A stretch of 64,000 bases of DNA from Ehretia macrophylla (lineage: Eukaryota; Streptophyta; Magnoliopsida; Boraginales; Ehretiaceae). The position numbers and the translations under genes were made by a program. Location: assembly GCA_037974665.1 (NCBI GenBank), contig CM075770.1, forward strand, positions 59,655,850 through 59,719,849. Direction: 5' to 3'. Below are positions 47,431 through 60,047 of this stretch, piece by piece. The notes beneath the pieces are model-generated. The model had not been told where the DNA came from, did no database searches, and was given only the letters and a program-made list of their open reading frames with translations. Every line of letters starts with the position of its first letter. Positions within the stretch are counted from its first letter, which is position 1.

Positions 47431-50294
47431 AAAAGAATTTCGTCCCGAAATTCATGCTTGCCTATTGAGGTCAATTAGACGGATTCTGACCCTTGTTATT
47501 CTTCCTACTCCGGTTCGTCCCGTGTTTGGTGATCTCTTACCATAACCAATTCACTTCCTATGTGTCTCCAATCATTTAGTTCGGTGTGACCTCTACATTT
47601 ATAGTTCTTTTCTTTGAACGACTCTATTCTCCATTTGATCTTAAGGTCAAGTTCATTAACTAAGGTTAGAGTCTTCAAACATAGTCATCAAAGTTGCATC
47701 GGTATTATAACAATAGAATTGTAACTCCAAAATCATGACTCATGTTGTGTCAATCTCGCATTCATACCTCAAAAGGAATATCACAATAATTCTATGATCC
47801 TAGGGTGACATACGCTAATTTCAAGATGATAGATCTATATCAGATTTACATATTATATCAACTAGCTTCAAAATTGTTAACACCTAGGACATACACGTGT
47901 TATGGGTCGTTTCCACAATACGACTCTATTTTCAGGAAAAACTCTCCAAACAAACTGATCCATCTCAAACCGTCATCTATCGATGGTATTATAGCCCTTC
48001 TTATCTCGCAGGTACATTAGATTAGCAAATCTTCTAATGACTAGTCTCCCGATCATAGGCTCCTATTCACTAACATCCTTTCCCAGCTTCGTTAACCTTC
48101 ATGCCCGTAATCAAGGAGAAAGACTGTTGAGGTTCATGAAACTCAAACTCTAAGGTTTATTAAGTACCACCAACAAATTGCCATTGAAATTGCATGAGTA
48201 ACTAATCATGTAGCACTAGTTCAACTCTTACAAGTAAAATTCATCAGCTTGTGATCCACAATTTATTTCCTTATTCTAATCTCTATCTTCAAGTCACGAG
48301 ACTTCAGAATTTTCTTTTAATCTTATCCAAAACTCCTAAGGCGATTAGTTTCAACCTCAAATAAATTCCACTCACCTCAATCCAAGGTTACGTCATACTT
48401 AAGAAGACAATGGTCCTACTCATTTAACGACCTAGTCATTCCTTCGAATACTTAATGCCTGCCAATATATCTTCGACATTAATGTTACCAAGCTGGGTTC
48501 ATCGCCATGTAGGTGATATCAATGCTCTACTAGGTTACCGATCGTACAACAACAATCCTAGGGCTATAAATGGGTACCGAAATGATCTAGCTCATAAAAT
48601 ACTTACGCGAGATAACTTCAGGGTTGTATCAACATAAGAATTATGATCACGAGACATCTTTCAACATAACCTAATAGAACTTCAAAAGTAATCAACCACT
48701 TATTTAACTATCACTACAAGATTCACCCTCTATTCAACGACCACGATTCGAAGTTTACCAACCGCTTGTTTTTAGAAGTGAAACGGTGCACTTAAATACG
48801 GTTGTCTAACAACAGCCTCTTGGGTCATCGTAACTCTAATTCATATCTATCTTAACTATATGAAATCTTACTCTTCTCATTTACATGTTCAACTAGCTAA
48901 GAGCATCAAGACTCATTGACCTTAGGCCCTAGGGTTCACCATGAATCATCATGCATACTCACTATTAGCTATTTAGGATTACTAATCATACCCTAACAAC
49001 TCCACTTTGTAACCGAATGCTTTAATCTCATTTTCATGGTTTATATATAAGGTCCATCGGTAATACTTAGGGATATATGCTTGCTAATATCCTTTCGGGT
49101 GCCCAAATAACGAGTGCATAGAATGACTTACTTCGCATAATTATAACTACATCCGAGGGGCAACAATTTAATACCATGATTCTTAATATCACCAATATCC
49201 AACTTAGGACCTTTAGCAATGTTAGTCATCTAATGTATAATTCAATTCCTTACACTTCTATCCGACCTAACATTTTAGGTGCAGCTTTCCAAACACGAGT
49301 TCTAGCTACGTGAATTCCTTGATTCCAGCATCCTTATATCTTGTATATTAAAGAATCATCAACCTTGTTAAATTCGGTCTCCAGAGTTGCCTACATGTCT
49401 TGAGGTCATCCATTGTTAAGTTACTTAAACACATTATTCACGCCTTAATAATCTAACCCCTATCGTCCATTTCCACGAGTTCATCTCTTAATTTCTAGGT
49501 CACAATCTTACCATTGAGTGAACTTGAAACTCGTTAATATACACCTTATTAGGTTCAACGATGCTTAATTCCAAACACGTAAGGATTCAATCATATAATT
49601 AGTCTATTATACCATTTTAAGATATAAGAATTTGATTCAAAAGCAACTCCTAAGTCAAACTTCCATTATAAGCATATGAACATATATATACTACTCCACA
49701 TGTCCAATAGTATATTCTTATATCTAAGGAAAGTTGTATGTCCTTAACATTTATTCTTGAACCACAATTAGGAGAACGGTTTAACAGAATCAAGAACTCT
49801 ATAGCTATAAAATTGATAACTTAATCACAGGCATATGTATTCCAAAGATAAGGGGATAATTTTACCTCAACAATTATACCTGTGCTACGCATTTTATATA
49901 TATGCATATCCAATAATACATATGATCCGTCGAGTACCTGGAAAGATGCGAGAAATCTCTAACCGAGCCTTTTCGTTCTTCCTGCATGAATTCAATTCCC
50001 TCAAAGTGCTAACTCTACCTATCTATGTATATAAACAGTCAATCATGGACATATAACATGCACGTGTATCAAGGAAGGAGTATAAAAGAATGCATGCATT
50101 ATTGAGGTCACTAACGTGTCGGTGTACATGACACATAATACATATGGTCCACAAAGGCACATAATATTCAATACTTAAAGCATTTAAAGCACATTAGCAC
50201 ACATAACACATATAAACAAGACATTATAATTACCTTAGGGCTTCTACCCATGGTCCGAGAGTTGAACCCGACTAATGCCTAGTTACTAAACTAA

Positions 50295-50306
50295 GCTCTG
50301 ATACCA
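50295..50306 (-). other. Primer-binding site of E3 (initiator Met tRNA)
   Basis: GCTCTGATACCA on the plus strand, the complement of TGGTATCAGAGC, 14 bases inside the 5' LTR. Confidence 0.9.
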
Positions 50307-50320
50307 TTCTACTTATAAGG

Positions 50321-53300
50321 TGTCACGCCCCACCGAGGCCTAAAAAGGTTAGGCAAGGGTGTGATCTAAATTTTAGGACACGTCACATACTTACGCGATT
50401 ATGAACATTTAACACTTAACGTTTTGGCCTAACTCCAAAATTTTCCAAAAATCCGGTAGCATAACGGCTGTAATTGGGCTCTTTGGTTTGACCTAATTCT
50501 CTAAACGCCTCAATTTTTCCAATCATTAATCCAATTCCATTAAGGACTCCTATTTGTCACCAACCGATTTGCCAACTAGTTTATCTTGAAAGTCTCGTTT
50601 GGTTAATAAGCCTAACATGACAACTATGTCCCGTTTATTTGTCAATTTCCTATCAGGCGAGTACCTATTATCCTTTAGTTTGCAAATGAGCACCTAAGTG
50701 AAATTAGATAGAATTAACTTAGTTGATTGTTCATCTAGTGGTTTGAATGCCTATGATAACTACTAATTAAGAAAACGAAAGCAAACAACCAAATAAAAGT
50801 TCGTCCGGTTATAGATAGTATAATCCCAGAATTAGACCCAAATTATAACGGGGTCATTTACATCAATAAAATGAATAGTTTGCAATCAAACACAACATCC
50901 ATATAGCAACTACTTTTAGGCAAAGCACAAAAGCACGTAGGGACAAGCAATCACTCCAAGGAATCATCGTTAGACACATCGTCCTCGGGTACCTGTTCTT
51001 GATCTTCTTCACCTGAGATGATAAAAGAGGGTGAGTCCTTATGAACTCAGCGAGGGGGAACGAGAAATAGGTTTTGAAACTCATTTTCTGGTTCAACTTA
51101 TGAAAACTCATTTTTTGAAAACATGTCACGTATTACAAATAATAAGGTACGCAAATATATGAAACAAATCGAGTAACGGATACAAAGTAAGGGAACAGAA
51201 ATACCAGTCTTTCCTCCCCGAGGTTCGCTAGGAACCAAGCGAGAGTACTTACACATAAGTACAGGAACAGGAATACCAGTCTTTCCTCCCCAAGGTTCTC
51301 TAGGAACCAAGCGAGAGTACTTATACACATAGTAAAAAGGATATGGTGAGCATTTGCTCTCAATATCAATTTCGATTCATTTGGTGCGGCCGACTTCAAT
51401 AATCCGCTTCTTGCTCCTAATTGGGTGTACTCCGGATGTACCCTGAAACCTACGACTGAACTCTCCGAGGGTGGAATGCCAAGCGAGAGAGGGAATTGGA
51501 CCATGGTAGTCACGGGAGCACCGACAAGCCCTATGCCGCCCGGCGTTCGTGAAACGCTACCATTCCACAATGAAAGGTTGCAACCTCGTATGCAATGCAC
51601 ATTTATAACATTTAACATATCACATTAGGAGGACAACAAAGTAGGTTGCCTCCGAGCAAGTATATGATCACATTTTGACATATTGGCATATAAGGCGTTG
51701 TAAGAACATATAATCATTTCATATATCCATTTGAAAGCAATTAAACTTTAACGGGCAGCCAAGTAATCATGTTCAAATAAACCATTGAATATCTTTTAAC
51801 AATTCACATTAGGAGGACAACAAAGTAGGTTGCCTCCGAGCAATTTCAAGATCACATATTGCCAAGTAAACGAACGAGGCATGCTTGACATGAAATTTCA
51901 CTTTGTAGAACACATAGAGTCATATGAACATTAAACGGGCAGCCATGTAACACATGCAAGTCAAGCCATATAACTCATTTCGAAGTCCACATAATCAAGT
52001 GATACGATTATTCAACATGCAACAACATCTACGTCGGTTCGGATGCAAGAAAAGCCTATTTGTCAACATGCAATGAACAAAATTACATTTAAGCTTATAA
52101 GACATTTATGGGCATCCTACTAAGCATATAATTTCCACACAATATCCAAATGATCAACACGTAGCAAGACTACCTAGTCATTAGGGTTTCCGTTTCATGC
52201 TTAACCATGTGATTAAACCCTAAGTCAACTCAAGTTCATTCACAAGTCATGCATCATTCAATTCAAACATCCTCAAGTACTCAAAACAGTCCACACAACA
52301 TCCCAACACCACAATTCCAAGCAATTAGCACCACAAGAGAGGTTACACCAATTTTCCAAGCATATAGCTAAGTGAAACCTTTACTGCAATAGGCTGTTTT
52401 CTCAATATCAATAGGATAATCAAACAATCTCCAAATCCAGTGAATAGGATTTCAAATTAAATCTTAAGAAGTTAACTAAAATTAAAAACAAACCTTGTAT
52501 CAATTCGAGTTCAGAATCATTAGTTATAGCCGAAACAGTGACGTAACACAAAACTATCCAGATTTGCATACTTTTCAGAAATTGACGTTTTTGAGGTCCT
52601 TAGGGTCAGTTTTAGCTTTGGTCCATTTCTGAAAAAATTGTCCAGAACTGAAAAATATAGCAGTACACCAAATTTCATGCATTTTGGAAAATATTTACTA
52701 AGTCAAATATGGTTCGTTCCACAAGGTCAGTGCATCTGCCAAAACCTGATTCATTTCTCCAGATTTCCAGATTTGGTCACATTTTAAAGATTTGCCATTT
52801 TGAGGACCTTAGAGTCAACATTACCTTCGGCCTATTTCTGGGAAAAATGTCCAAAACTGTCCAAACTAGTCACCTACCAATTTTCAAGCATTTTCAATAT
52901 CATTTGCTTAGCTAAACTTACCTCGAACAGACTGGTCAGAGAGCTGTCATCCATTTCGACTTCACCTAGCATCATTTTCAAGCCAAGATCTTGCCATGCA
53001 TGGTTGTTTAAGCTTATGAACGACCATATAGCTCAAGTACAGAAGAAAATACACACATTTATGAGCATGCATGTGAGTTTTTAAAGAGTTTTCAAAAGGT
53101 TTTAACCCTCACCTTTGCAATCAACCCAAAAAATGCTCAAAACCTTGTTGAAGCTCAAATCTCTTCTTCTTCTTGCTTAGCCGAGATTCCAACTAGCTTT
53201 TCTCTATTTTTCCTAGCTTAGTGATCAATCTCTTAGCACGTGCATGAGGTTAGAACAAGAAGAAAAGAAATGGAAGCTTAAAAACTCACCAAGGCCGAAA

Positions 53301-54270
53301 ATGGTGACTCAAAATGCTTGCATGTGTGTTTCTTGCATCCTAGCTTGCTTGGGTGAGTTTCTTTGCTTGTGGTTTGTCTTGATCCACCATAGGATGATGA
53401 AGATGAGCTAAGAGGTGGAGAGAACTCAGCCAAAACCGAAATGGAGAGAGAGAGTGAGAGGGAGAGAGAGAAAATGTGAGGAAAGTGAGAGAAATGAGAG
53501 AAAAATGAGGCTTTTGCAAAAGTTGATGCATATGTTGGCCTTGGGCATGCAAAAATTCAGATTTGTGTCATCTTTTGAATTGTTTTAACATGTGTGTAAG
53601 AGAATGTTGGGTATTTAGGGATTTTAGGTAGAATAGAATATAGGATATCGTTAGATGTTTGTGATATTTTGTCTTCTAGTGATTTTAAACTATAATATTG
53701 CAGTGTTAGTGGTTTTTATAGAGATTTGAATTAGGATTATAATAATAGTTAGTGGTGTTTGTAGGATTATTTTATAGTCTAGTGCTTTGTGTAGGATTCT
53801 TTATTGATTAGCGTGCGGGCACGCTTTTCTAAGTCTAGGGCATGCACTACGAGACACACAAAAATCAATACAGGGCACGAATCACGTGGTAGACACGAAC
53901 TACGAGGTAAGACACGGACTTTAAGACTAATGCACGCAATCCTAGGTGAATGCAAGTAAACCAATGCAAGGCACGTAATTCAATGTAATGCACGCAAATC
54001 GAGGTACGACTCTTAAACCTAGGTTAAGGTACGCAGTTCAAGGTTATTGCACACGAAACAAGATAACGCACGTACATCGAGGTCAGGGCACATATTTCTA
54101 GGTTCCGCATGTGAGTCGGGGATTAGGGCACACTATTCTAGGTCAAGGCACGTATGATGAGGTATGTAGGAAAATCAAGACAGGCCACGTAATCCAAGGT
54201 CAGTCATATAATTAGGGGTCTATGGCACGCAAATCAAGGTAACACACGTTATTCGGGGTCGGGCCTCACA
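50321..54270 (-). mobile_element. 5' LTR of E3 (right on the plus strand)
   Basis: 3950 bp. Matches the other E3 LTR, including the 72-bp duplication (51204-51347) and the repeated 40-bp segment (near 51623 and 51806). Differences include the terminal region (CCACCGAGGCC instead of CCAACCCGGGC). The reversed TATA-like ATTTTATA is at 53769-53776. It ends GGGCCTCACA before GCTTG. Confidence 0.93.
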
Positions 54271-55148
54271 GCTTGGTTCCTAGAGAACCTCAAGGAGGAA
54301 AGACTGATATTTCTGTTCTTGTACTTATATTTTTGTTATATTCATGCTTGCAAAAGGATTTCATAAGTTGAACTGGAAAATGAGTTTCAAAACCTATTTC
54401 TCGTTTCCCCTTGCTGAGTTCATAAGGACTCACCCTCTTTTATCAACTCAGGTGAAGAAGATCCAGAACAGGTACCCGAGGATGGTGTGCCTAACGATGA
54501 ATCCTTGGAGTGATTGTCTGTCTTGTGTGCTTTGCGTGATTGTGGCTACTTGTGAACTCTATGCTACTTGAAGACTATTTCCTTTATGTTGCTTGTTATT
54601 TGTAATGTAAAAGACCCCCGTTGTAATTTGGGGTCTAATTTTGGTTTGTACTGATATTGCTAGACAGACACTAGACACTACTATGGTCATTTTGCTATTA
54701 TTACTACTAGTATCTGTAATAGGAATATGAAGCATTAGGTAAAGGCTAAGTAAAATGAACCAACCAAATCTTAAGCAGGTACACGTTATTAAGCTAAGAT
54801 AAACATGTACTTTTGTAACGATGATAAACAAACAAACGAGACATAGTATCATGCTAGGTTATAAATCAAACGAGACATCGAAATAACCAATAGGCATTTC
54901 AATTGATGTTAAATAGTAATCCTAGTTGGAAATGAAATTGAGATTGGAAAAATTTGAGGCGTTTAGAGAATTAGGCCAAACCAAAGAGCCCAATTACAGC
55001 CGTTATGCTGCCGGTTTTCTAGAAAATTTTGGAGTTTAGGCCAAAACGTTAAGTGTTCAATCTTCATGAACGGTTAAGTACGAGACGTGATTTGAATGCT
55101 TAGATCACACCCTAGTCTAACCTTTATAGGCCGGGTTGGGGCGTGACA
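54271..55148 (+). mobile_element. 3' LTR of E2, right part
   Basis: 878 bp completing the E2 LTR after E3. It opens with the second GCTTG, holds the AGACCCC...GGGGTCT hairpin (54612-54636) and ends GGGGCGTGACA. The joined left and right parts total 3663 bp, against 3667 for the 5' LTR. Confidence 0.93.
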
Positions 55149-55205
55149 AATATGGTGGATAAAGTATCTTGGCAACCCTAACTGGAGCAAAAAAAATTGA
55201 AAAAG

Positions 55206-55324
55206 GGGATGCAACATGAGGACTTCCCAGGGGGTCACCCATCCTAGTACTACTCTTGCCCAAGCACACTTAACTTCGGAGTTCTGATGGGATCCGGTGC
55301 ATTAGTGCTGGTATGATCGCACTC
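55206..55324 (-). rRNA. 5S rRNA: 5S rRNA copy 42, first after E2
   Basis: Changes C116T, G108A, G68A, C57T in box A and G2A. Upstream elements are present. It originally lay 679 bp from copy 41. Confidence 0.94.
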
Positions 55325-55883
55325 GTCATGTTGAGGGCACAATTCCTTTATGTGTTAACGGTTCACAGTCCAAGCCTAGAGAGATGGCCCATTCAGACTG
55401 CCCAATGGGCTTAACTGCAACCCATCCGCTTCAACGATTCAGCATCCTTACAAGACGTGAAATTGACGCATTGTAAGGCCCTCAAATGTCCCACGAGTTA
55501 GGTTGTCATCCTTTTAACAGCTCACGACGTACGATTCGGGAAGGAAAAACAGCGCAAAAGAAGAAAAGCGGCTCAAAACTGATAAAAATGTTTGATTTTG
55601 AATTCCAAAAATGGGAACAACGAGCAAGCTCACTGCCCCCGTCGTAGAGTTCTCGGAGAGCTTTGCAACAGTATGTTGTGCGCCGCGTTACTTCTTACTG
55701 ATAAAAAGTTATGGGCACCGAAACGAGGGAGACTTGGTCATAAGCCCTACGCTCTCGGCTCGCGGGCCCCCCCTCCACGTGAAGCGAAGTTGTCTTGCCC
55801 AAGGTGCCATGGGATTCGATAATAGAAATGTGGTGGATAAAGTATCTTGGCAACCCGAACCGGAGCAAAAAAAATTTAAAAGG

Positions 55884-55981
55884 GGGGTGCAACACGAGGA
55901 CTTCCAAAGGGGTCACCCATCCTAGTACTACTCTCGCCCATGCATGGGATCCGGTGCATTAGTGCTGGTATGATCGCACCC
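55884..55981 (-). pseudogene. 5S rRNA copy 43, box A region deleted
   Basis: Only 98 nt: about 21 bp are missing between GCCCA and GGGATCC on the plus strand (near 55941), removing most of box A and the adjoining stem. The step to the previous copy is 657 bp, which matches. Both edges of the loss carry ATG-like repeats. Box C, the 5' part and the upstream elements are intact, but without box A transcription is unlikely. Confidence 0.95.
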
Positions 55982-56539
55982 ATCATGTTGAGGGCACAAT
56001 TCCTTTATGTGTTAACGGTTTACAGTCCCAGCCTAGAGAGATAGCCCTTTAAGAAGGCCCAATGGGCTTAACGACAACCCATCCGCTTCAACAACCCAAC
56101 ATCCTCGCAGGACGTGATATCGGCACTTTGTAGGGCCCTCTAATGTCCCACGAGTAAGGTTGTCATCCTTTTAACAGCTCACGACGTACGATCCGGGACA
56201 AAAAAATAGAGCAAAAGAAGAAAAGAGGCCCGAAACTGAAGAAAACGTTAGATTTTGGGCTCCAAAAAGGGGCAAAGCGAGCTAGGTAGCTGCCCACGTG
56301 GTAGAGCTCTCGGAGAGCTTTGCAACGGTATACTCTACGGCATGTAACTCCTTACAGATCAAAAGTTATGTGCACATGAGCGACAGAGACCTTGTCACAA
56401 GCCCTACGCCCTCGGTTTGCGGGCCCAGCCTCCATATGAAGCGAAGTTGTCTTGCCCAAGGTGTTGTGGGATTCGATAATAGAAATGTAGTGGATAAAGT
56501 ATCTTGGTAACCCTAACCGGAGAAAAAAAATTGAAAAAG

Positions 56540-56658
56540 GAAGTGCAACACGAGGACTTCCCAGGGGGTCACCCATCCTAGTACTACTCTCGCCCAAGCA
56601 CGATTAACTTCGGAGTTCTGATGGGATTCGGTGCATTAGTGCTGGTATGATCGCACCC
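56540..56658 (-). rRNA. 5S rRNA: 5S rRNA copy 44
   Basis: Only G56T in box A and G31A differ. The upstream region has two changes (TTATGTTGATGGCTC). Apart from box A it is a well-preserved copy. Confidence 0.95.
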
Positions 56659-57218
56659 GTTATGTTGATGGCTCAATTCCTTTATGTGTTAACAGTTCAC
56701 AGTCCCAGCCTAGAGAGATGGCCCATTCAAAAGGCCCAATGGGCTTAACGATAACCCATTTGCTTCAACAACGTAGCATCCTCGCTAGACGTGATATCGA
56801 CGTGTTGTAGGGTCCTATAATGTCCCGCAAGTAAGGTTGTCGTCCTTTTAACAAATCACGACGTACGATCCAGGACGGAAAAACATAGCAAAAGTTGAAA
56901 AGTGGCCCGAAACTGATGAAAATGTTCGTTTTATGGCTCTAAAAATAGGCGCAGCCAAGCAGGCTTGTTGCCCCCGTTGTAGAGCTCTCGGAGAGCTTTG
57001 CAATGGTATGTTGTGCGCCGCATACCTCTTTACGGATCAAAAGTTATTGGCTCTGTAGTGACGGAGACCTAGTCACAAGCCCTATGCCCTAGGTTTACGG
57101 GCCCAGCCTCCACGTGAAGCGAAGTTGTCTTGCCTAAGGTTCCGTGGGATTCGATAATAGAAATGTGGTGGATAAAGTATCTTGGCAACCCTAACCGGAG
57201 CAAAAAAAATAGAAAAGG

Positions 57219-57336
57219 GGGGTGCAACATGAGGACTTCCCAGGGGGTCACCCATCCTAGTACTACTCTCGCCAAGCACGCTTAACTTCGGAGTTCTGAA
57301 GGGATCCGGTGCATTAGTGCTGGTATGATCGCACCC
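57219..57336 (-). rRNA. 5S rRNA: 5S rRNA copy 45
   Basis: 118 nt, with one G lost from the G-run at RNA 64-66 at the edge of box A. Also G108A and A37T. The left spacer is the TAAAAATAGG (TGAAAATAGG-like) type. Confidence 0.94.
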
Positions 57337-57894
57337 GTCATGTTTAGGGCAAAATTCCTTTATGTGTTCACGGTTCACAATCCCAGCCTAGAGAGATGGC
57401 CTATTCAGAATGCCCAATGGGCTTAACGACAACCCATCCACTTGAACAACGTAGCATCCCCGTAAGACGTGATATCGACGCATTATAGGGCCCTCTAATG
57501 TCCCGCGAGTAAGGTTGTCGTCCTTTTAACAGCTCACGACGTACGATCCGGGACGGAAAAACAGAGCAAAAGAAGAAAAGTGGCCCGAAACTGATGAAAA
57601 TGTTCGATTTTGGGTTCCAAAAATGGGCACAACGAGCATGCTCGCTGCCCCAGTCGTAGAGCTCTCGGAGAGCTTTGCAACGGTATGTTGTACGCCGCGT
57701 AACTCCTAACGAATCAAAAGTTATGGGCACCGGAGCGAGGGAGACCTAGTCACAAACCCTACGCCCTCGGTTTGCCGGTCCAGCCTCCACGGGAAGTGAA
57801 GTTGTCTGACCAAGGTGCCGTGGGATTCGATAATAGAAATATGGTGGATAAAGTATCTTGACAACCCTAAACGGAGCAAAAAAAATTGAAAAGG

Positions 57895-58013
57895 GGGGTG
57901 CAGCACGAGGACTTCCCAAAGGGGTCACCCATCTTGTACTACTCTCGCCCAAGCACGCTTAACTTCGGAGTTCTGATGGGATCCGGTAAATTAGTACTGG
58001 TATGATTACATTC
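57895..58013 (-). rRNA. 5S rRNA: 5S rRNA copy 46, probably defective
   Basis: A base gained near RNA 94 and one lost near RNA 80 disturb box C. The 5' end is altered (G2A, G3A, C6T, G7A), as are C18T and bases 25-26. The start no longer reads GGGTGC. Confidence 0.9.
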
Positions 58014-58572
58014 GTCATGTTGAGGTCACAATTCCTTTATGTGTTAACAGTTCACAGTCCCAGCCTAGAGAGATAGCCCATTCAGAAGGCCCAATGGGCT
58101 TAACGACAACCCATCCGCTTCAACAACGCAGCATCCTCACAAGACGTGATATCGACGCATTGTAGGGCCCATTAATATCCCGCGAGTAAGGTTGTCTTTC
58201 TTTTATCAGCTCACGACGTACGATCTGGGATGGAAAAGCATAGCAAAAGAAGAAAAGTGGCCTGAAACTGATGAAAACGTTCGATTTTGGGCTCTAAAAA
58301 GGGGCAAACTGAGCATGCTCACGGCCCCCATCGTAGAGCTCTCGGAGGGCTTTGCAACGGTTTGCTGTGTGCCGCGTAACTCCTTACGGATCAAAAGTTA
58401 CGGCCCCCGGAGCGACGGAGACATGGTCACAAGCCCTACGCCCTCGGTTTGCTGGCGCAGCCTCCACGTGAAGCGAAGTTGTCTAGCCCAAGGTGCCGTG
58501 GGATTCGATAATACAAATATGGTGGATAAAGTATCTTGGAGACCCTAACCGGAGGAAAAAAAATTGAAAAGG

Positions 58573-58691
58573 GGGGTGCAACACGAGGACTTCCGAGGGG
58601 GTCAACCATCTTAGTATTTCTCTCGCCCAAGCACGCTTAACTTCGGAGTTTTGATGGGATCCGGTGCATTAGTGCCGGTATGATCGCACCC
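58573..58691 (-). rRNA. 5S rRNA: 5S rRNA copy 47
   Basis: Changes G97C, G87T and G81A in box C, G75A, T73A, G41A and A16G. Box A is intact. Upstream bases differ slightly (CCTCTTGTTGAGGGTAC). Confidence 0.93.
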
Positions 58692-59250
58692 CTCTTGTTG
58701 AGGGTACAATTCCTTTATGTGTTAACTGTTCACAGTCCCAACCTAGAGAAATGGCCCATTCAGAAGGCCAAATGGGCTTAACGACAACCCATCTACTTCA
58801 ACAACGCAGCATCCTCGAAAGACGTGATATCGATGCGTTGTAGGGCCCTCTAATGTCCTGCTACTAAGGTTGTCGTCCTTTTAACAGCTCACAACGTACG
58901 ATCCGGGAAGGAAAAACATAACAAAAGAAGAAAAATGGCCCGAAACTGAATAAAACATTCAATTTTGGGCTCCAAAAATGGGCAAAGCCAGCAAGCTCAC
59001 TGCCCCCCGTTGTAGAGCTCTCAGAGAGCTTTGCAACGGTATGCTATGCGCCGCGTAACTCCTTACGGATCAAAAGTTATGGGGATCGGAGCGAAGTAGA
59101 CCTGGTCACAAGCCCTACGCCCTCGGTTTGCGGACCCAGCCTCCACGTGAAGCGAAGTTGTCTTGCCCAAGGTGCCGTGGGATTTGATAATAGAAATGTG
59201 GTGGATAAAATATCAGGCAACCGTAACCGGAGCAAAAAAAATTGAAAAGC

Positions 59251-59369
59251 GGGGTGCAACACGAGGACTTCCCAGGGGGTCACCCATCCTAGTACTACTC
59301 TCGCCCAAGCACGCTTAACTTCGGAGTTCTGATAGGATCCGTTGCATTAGTGCTGGTATGATCGCACCT
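59251..59369 (-). rRNA. 5S rRNA: 5S rRNA copy 48, best preserved in array B
   Basis: Only C36T, C28A and the first base G1A differ. The internal control region and upstream elements are intact. C36T and C28A are shared with copy 49. Confidence 0.96.
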
Positions 59370-59928
59370 GTCATGTTGAGGGCATAATTCCTTTATGTGT
59401 TAACGGTTCACAGTCCCAGCCTAGAGAGTTGGCCCATTCAGAAGGTCGAATGGGCTTAACGACAACCCATTCGATTCAACAACGCAGCATCCTCACAAGA
59501 CATGATATCGACGCGTTGTAGGGCCCTCTAATGTCCCGCGAGTAAGGTTGTCATCCTTTTGACAGCTCACGACGTACGATCCGGGACGAAAAAATAGAGC
59601 AAAAGAAGAAAAGTGGCCCGAAATTGATGAACATGTTCGATTTTGGGCTCCAAAAACGGGCACAGCGAGCAAGCATGCTACCCCAGTCGTAGAGATGTCG
59701 GAGAGCTTTGCAACGGTATGTTGTGCGCCGCGTAACTTCTTACGGATAATAAGTTATGTGCACCAGAGCGACGGAGACCTGGTCACAAGCCCTACGCCCT
59801 CGGTTTGCTGGCCCAGCCTCCACGTGAAGCGAAGTTGTCTTGCCCAAGGTGCCGTTGGATTCGATAATTGAAATATGGTGGATAAAGTATTTTGGAAACC
59901 CTAACCGGAGCAAAAAAAATTGAAAAAG

Positions 59929-60047
59929 GGGGTGCAACATGAGGACTTCCCAGGGGGTCAACCATCCTAGTACTACTCTCGCCCAAACATGCTTAACTTC
60001 GGAGTTCTGATAGGATCCGTTGCATTAGTGCTGGAATGATTGCACCG
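59929..60047 (-). rRNA. 5S rRNA: 5S rRNA copy 49
   Basis: Shares C36T and C28A with copy 48 and adds G108A, G87T, C61T and G58A in box A, A13T, G7A and G1C. Both units also share AGAGTTGGCCC upstream, so they are a recent tandem pair. Confidence 0.93.

Larger units (their letters stand above)
47418..50320 (-). mobile_element. Internal region of E3, non-coding
   Basis: 2903 bp, colinear in reverse with E2 and with the part of E1 present here. It retains the segment of about 65 bp missing in E2 and the AATAA site where E0 entered E1. The longest frames are about 60-75 codons and show no known domain. Confidence 0.88.
43466..54270 (-). mobile_element. LARD-like LTR retrotransposon E3, nested in E2
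   Basis: A 10,805-bp complete element in reverse orientation: LTRs of 3952 and 3950 bp around a 2903-bp non-coding interior. It belongs to the same family as E1 and E2. Its LTRs are about 290 bp longer, partly through a 72-bp tandem duplication and a repeated 40-bp segment present in both LTRs. Primer site, polypurine tract and target duplication are intact. Being inside E2, it inserted later than E2. Confidence 0.94.
34171..55148 (+). mobile_element. LARD-like LTR retrotransposon E2 (with E3 nested inside)
   Basis: This non-autonomous LTR element consists of a 3667-bp 5' LTR, a 2838-bp internal region and a 3' LTR of 3663 bp split by E3. It has a 12-nt primer site complementary to the 3' end of initiator Met tRNA and a polypurine tract, but no recognisable gag-pol. 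The large LTRs and short, non-coding interior match the class known as large retrotransposon derivatives. The GGGACGAAATTC plus purine-tract ending points to a Ty3/gypsy partner. The two LTRs differ at scattered sites, so the insertion is not very recent. Confidence 0.92.
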
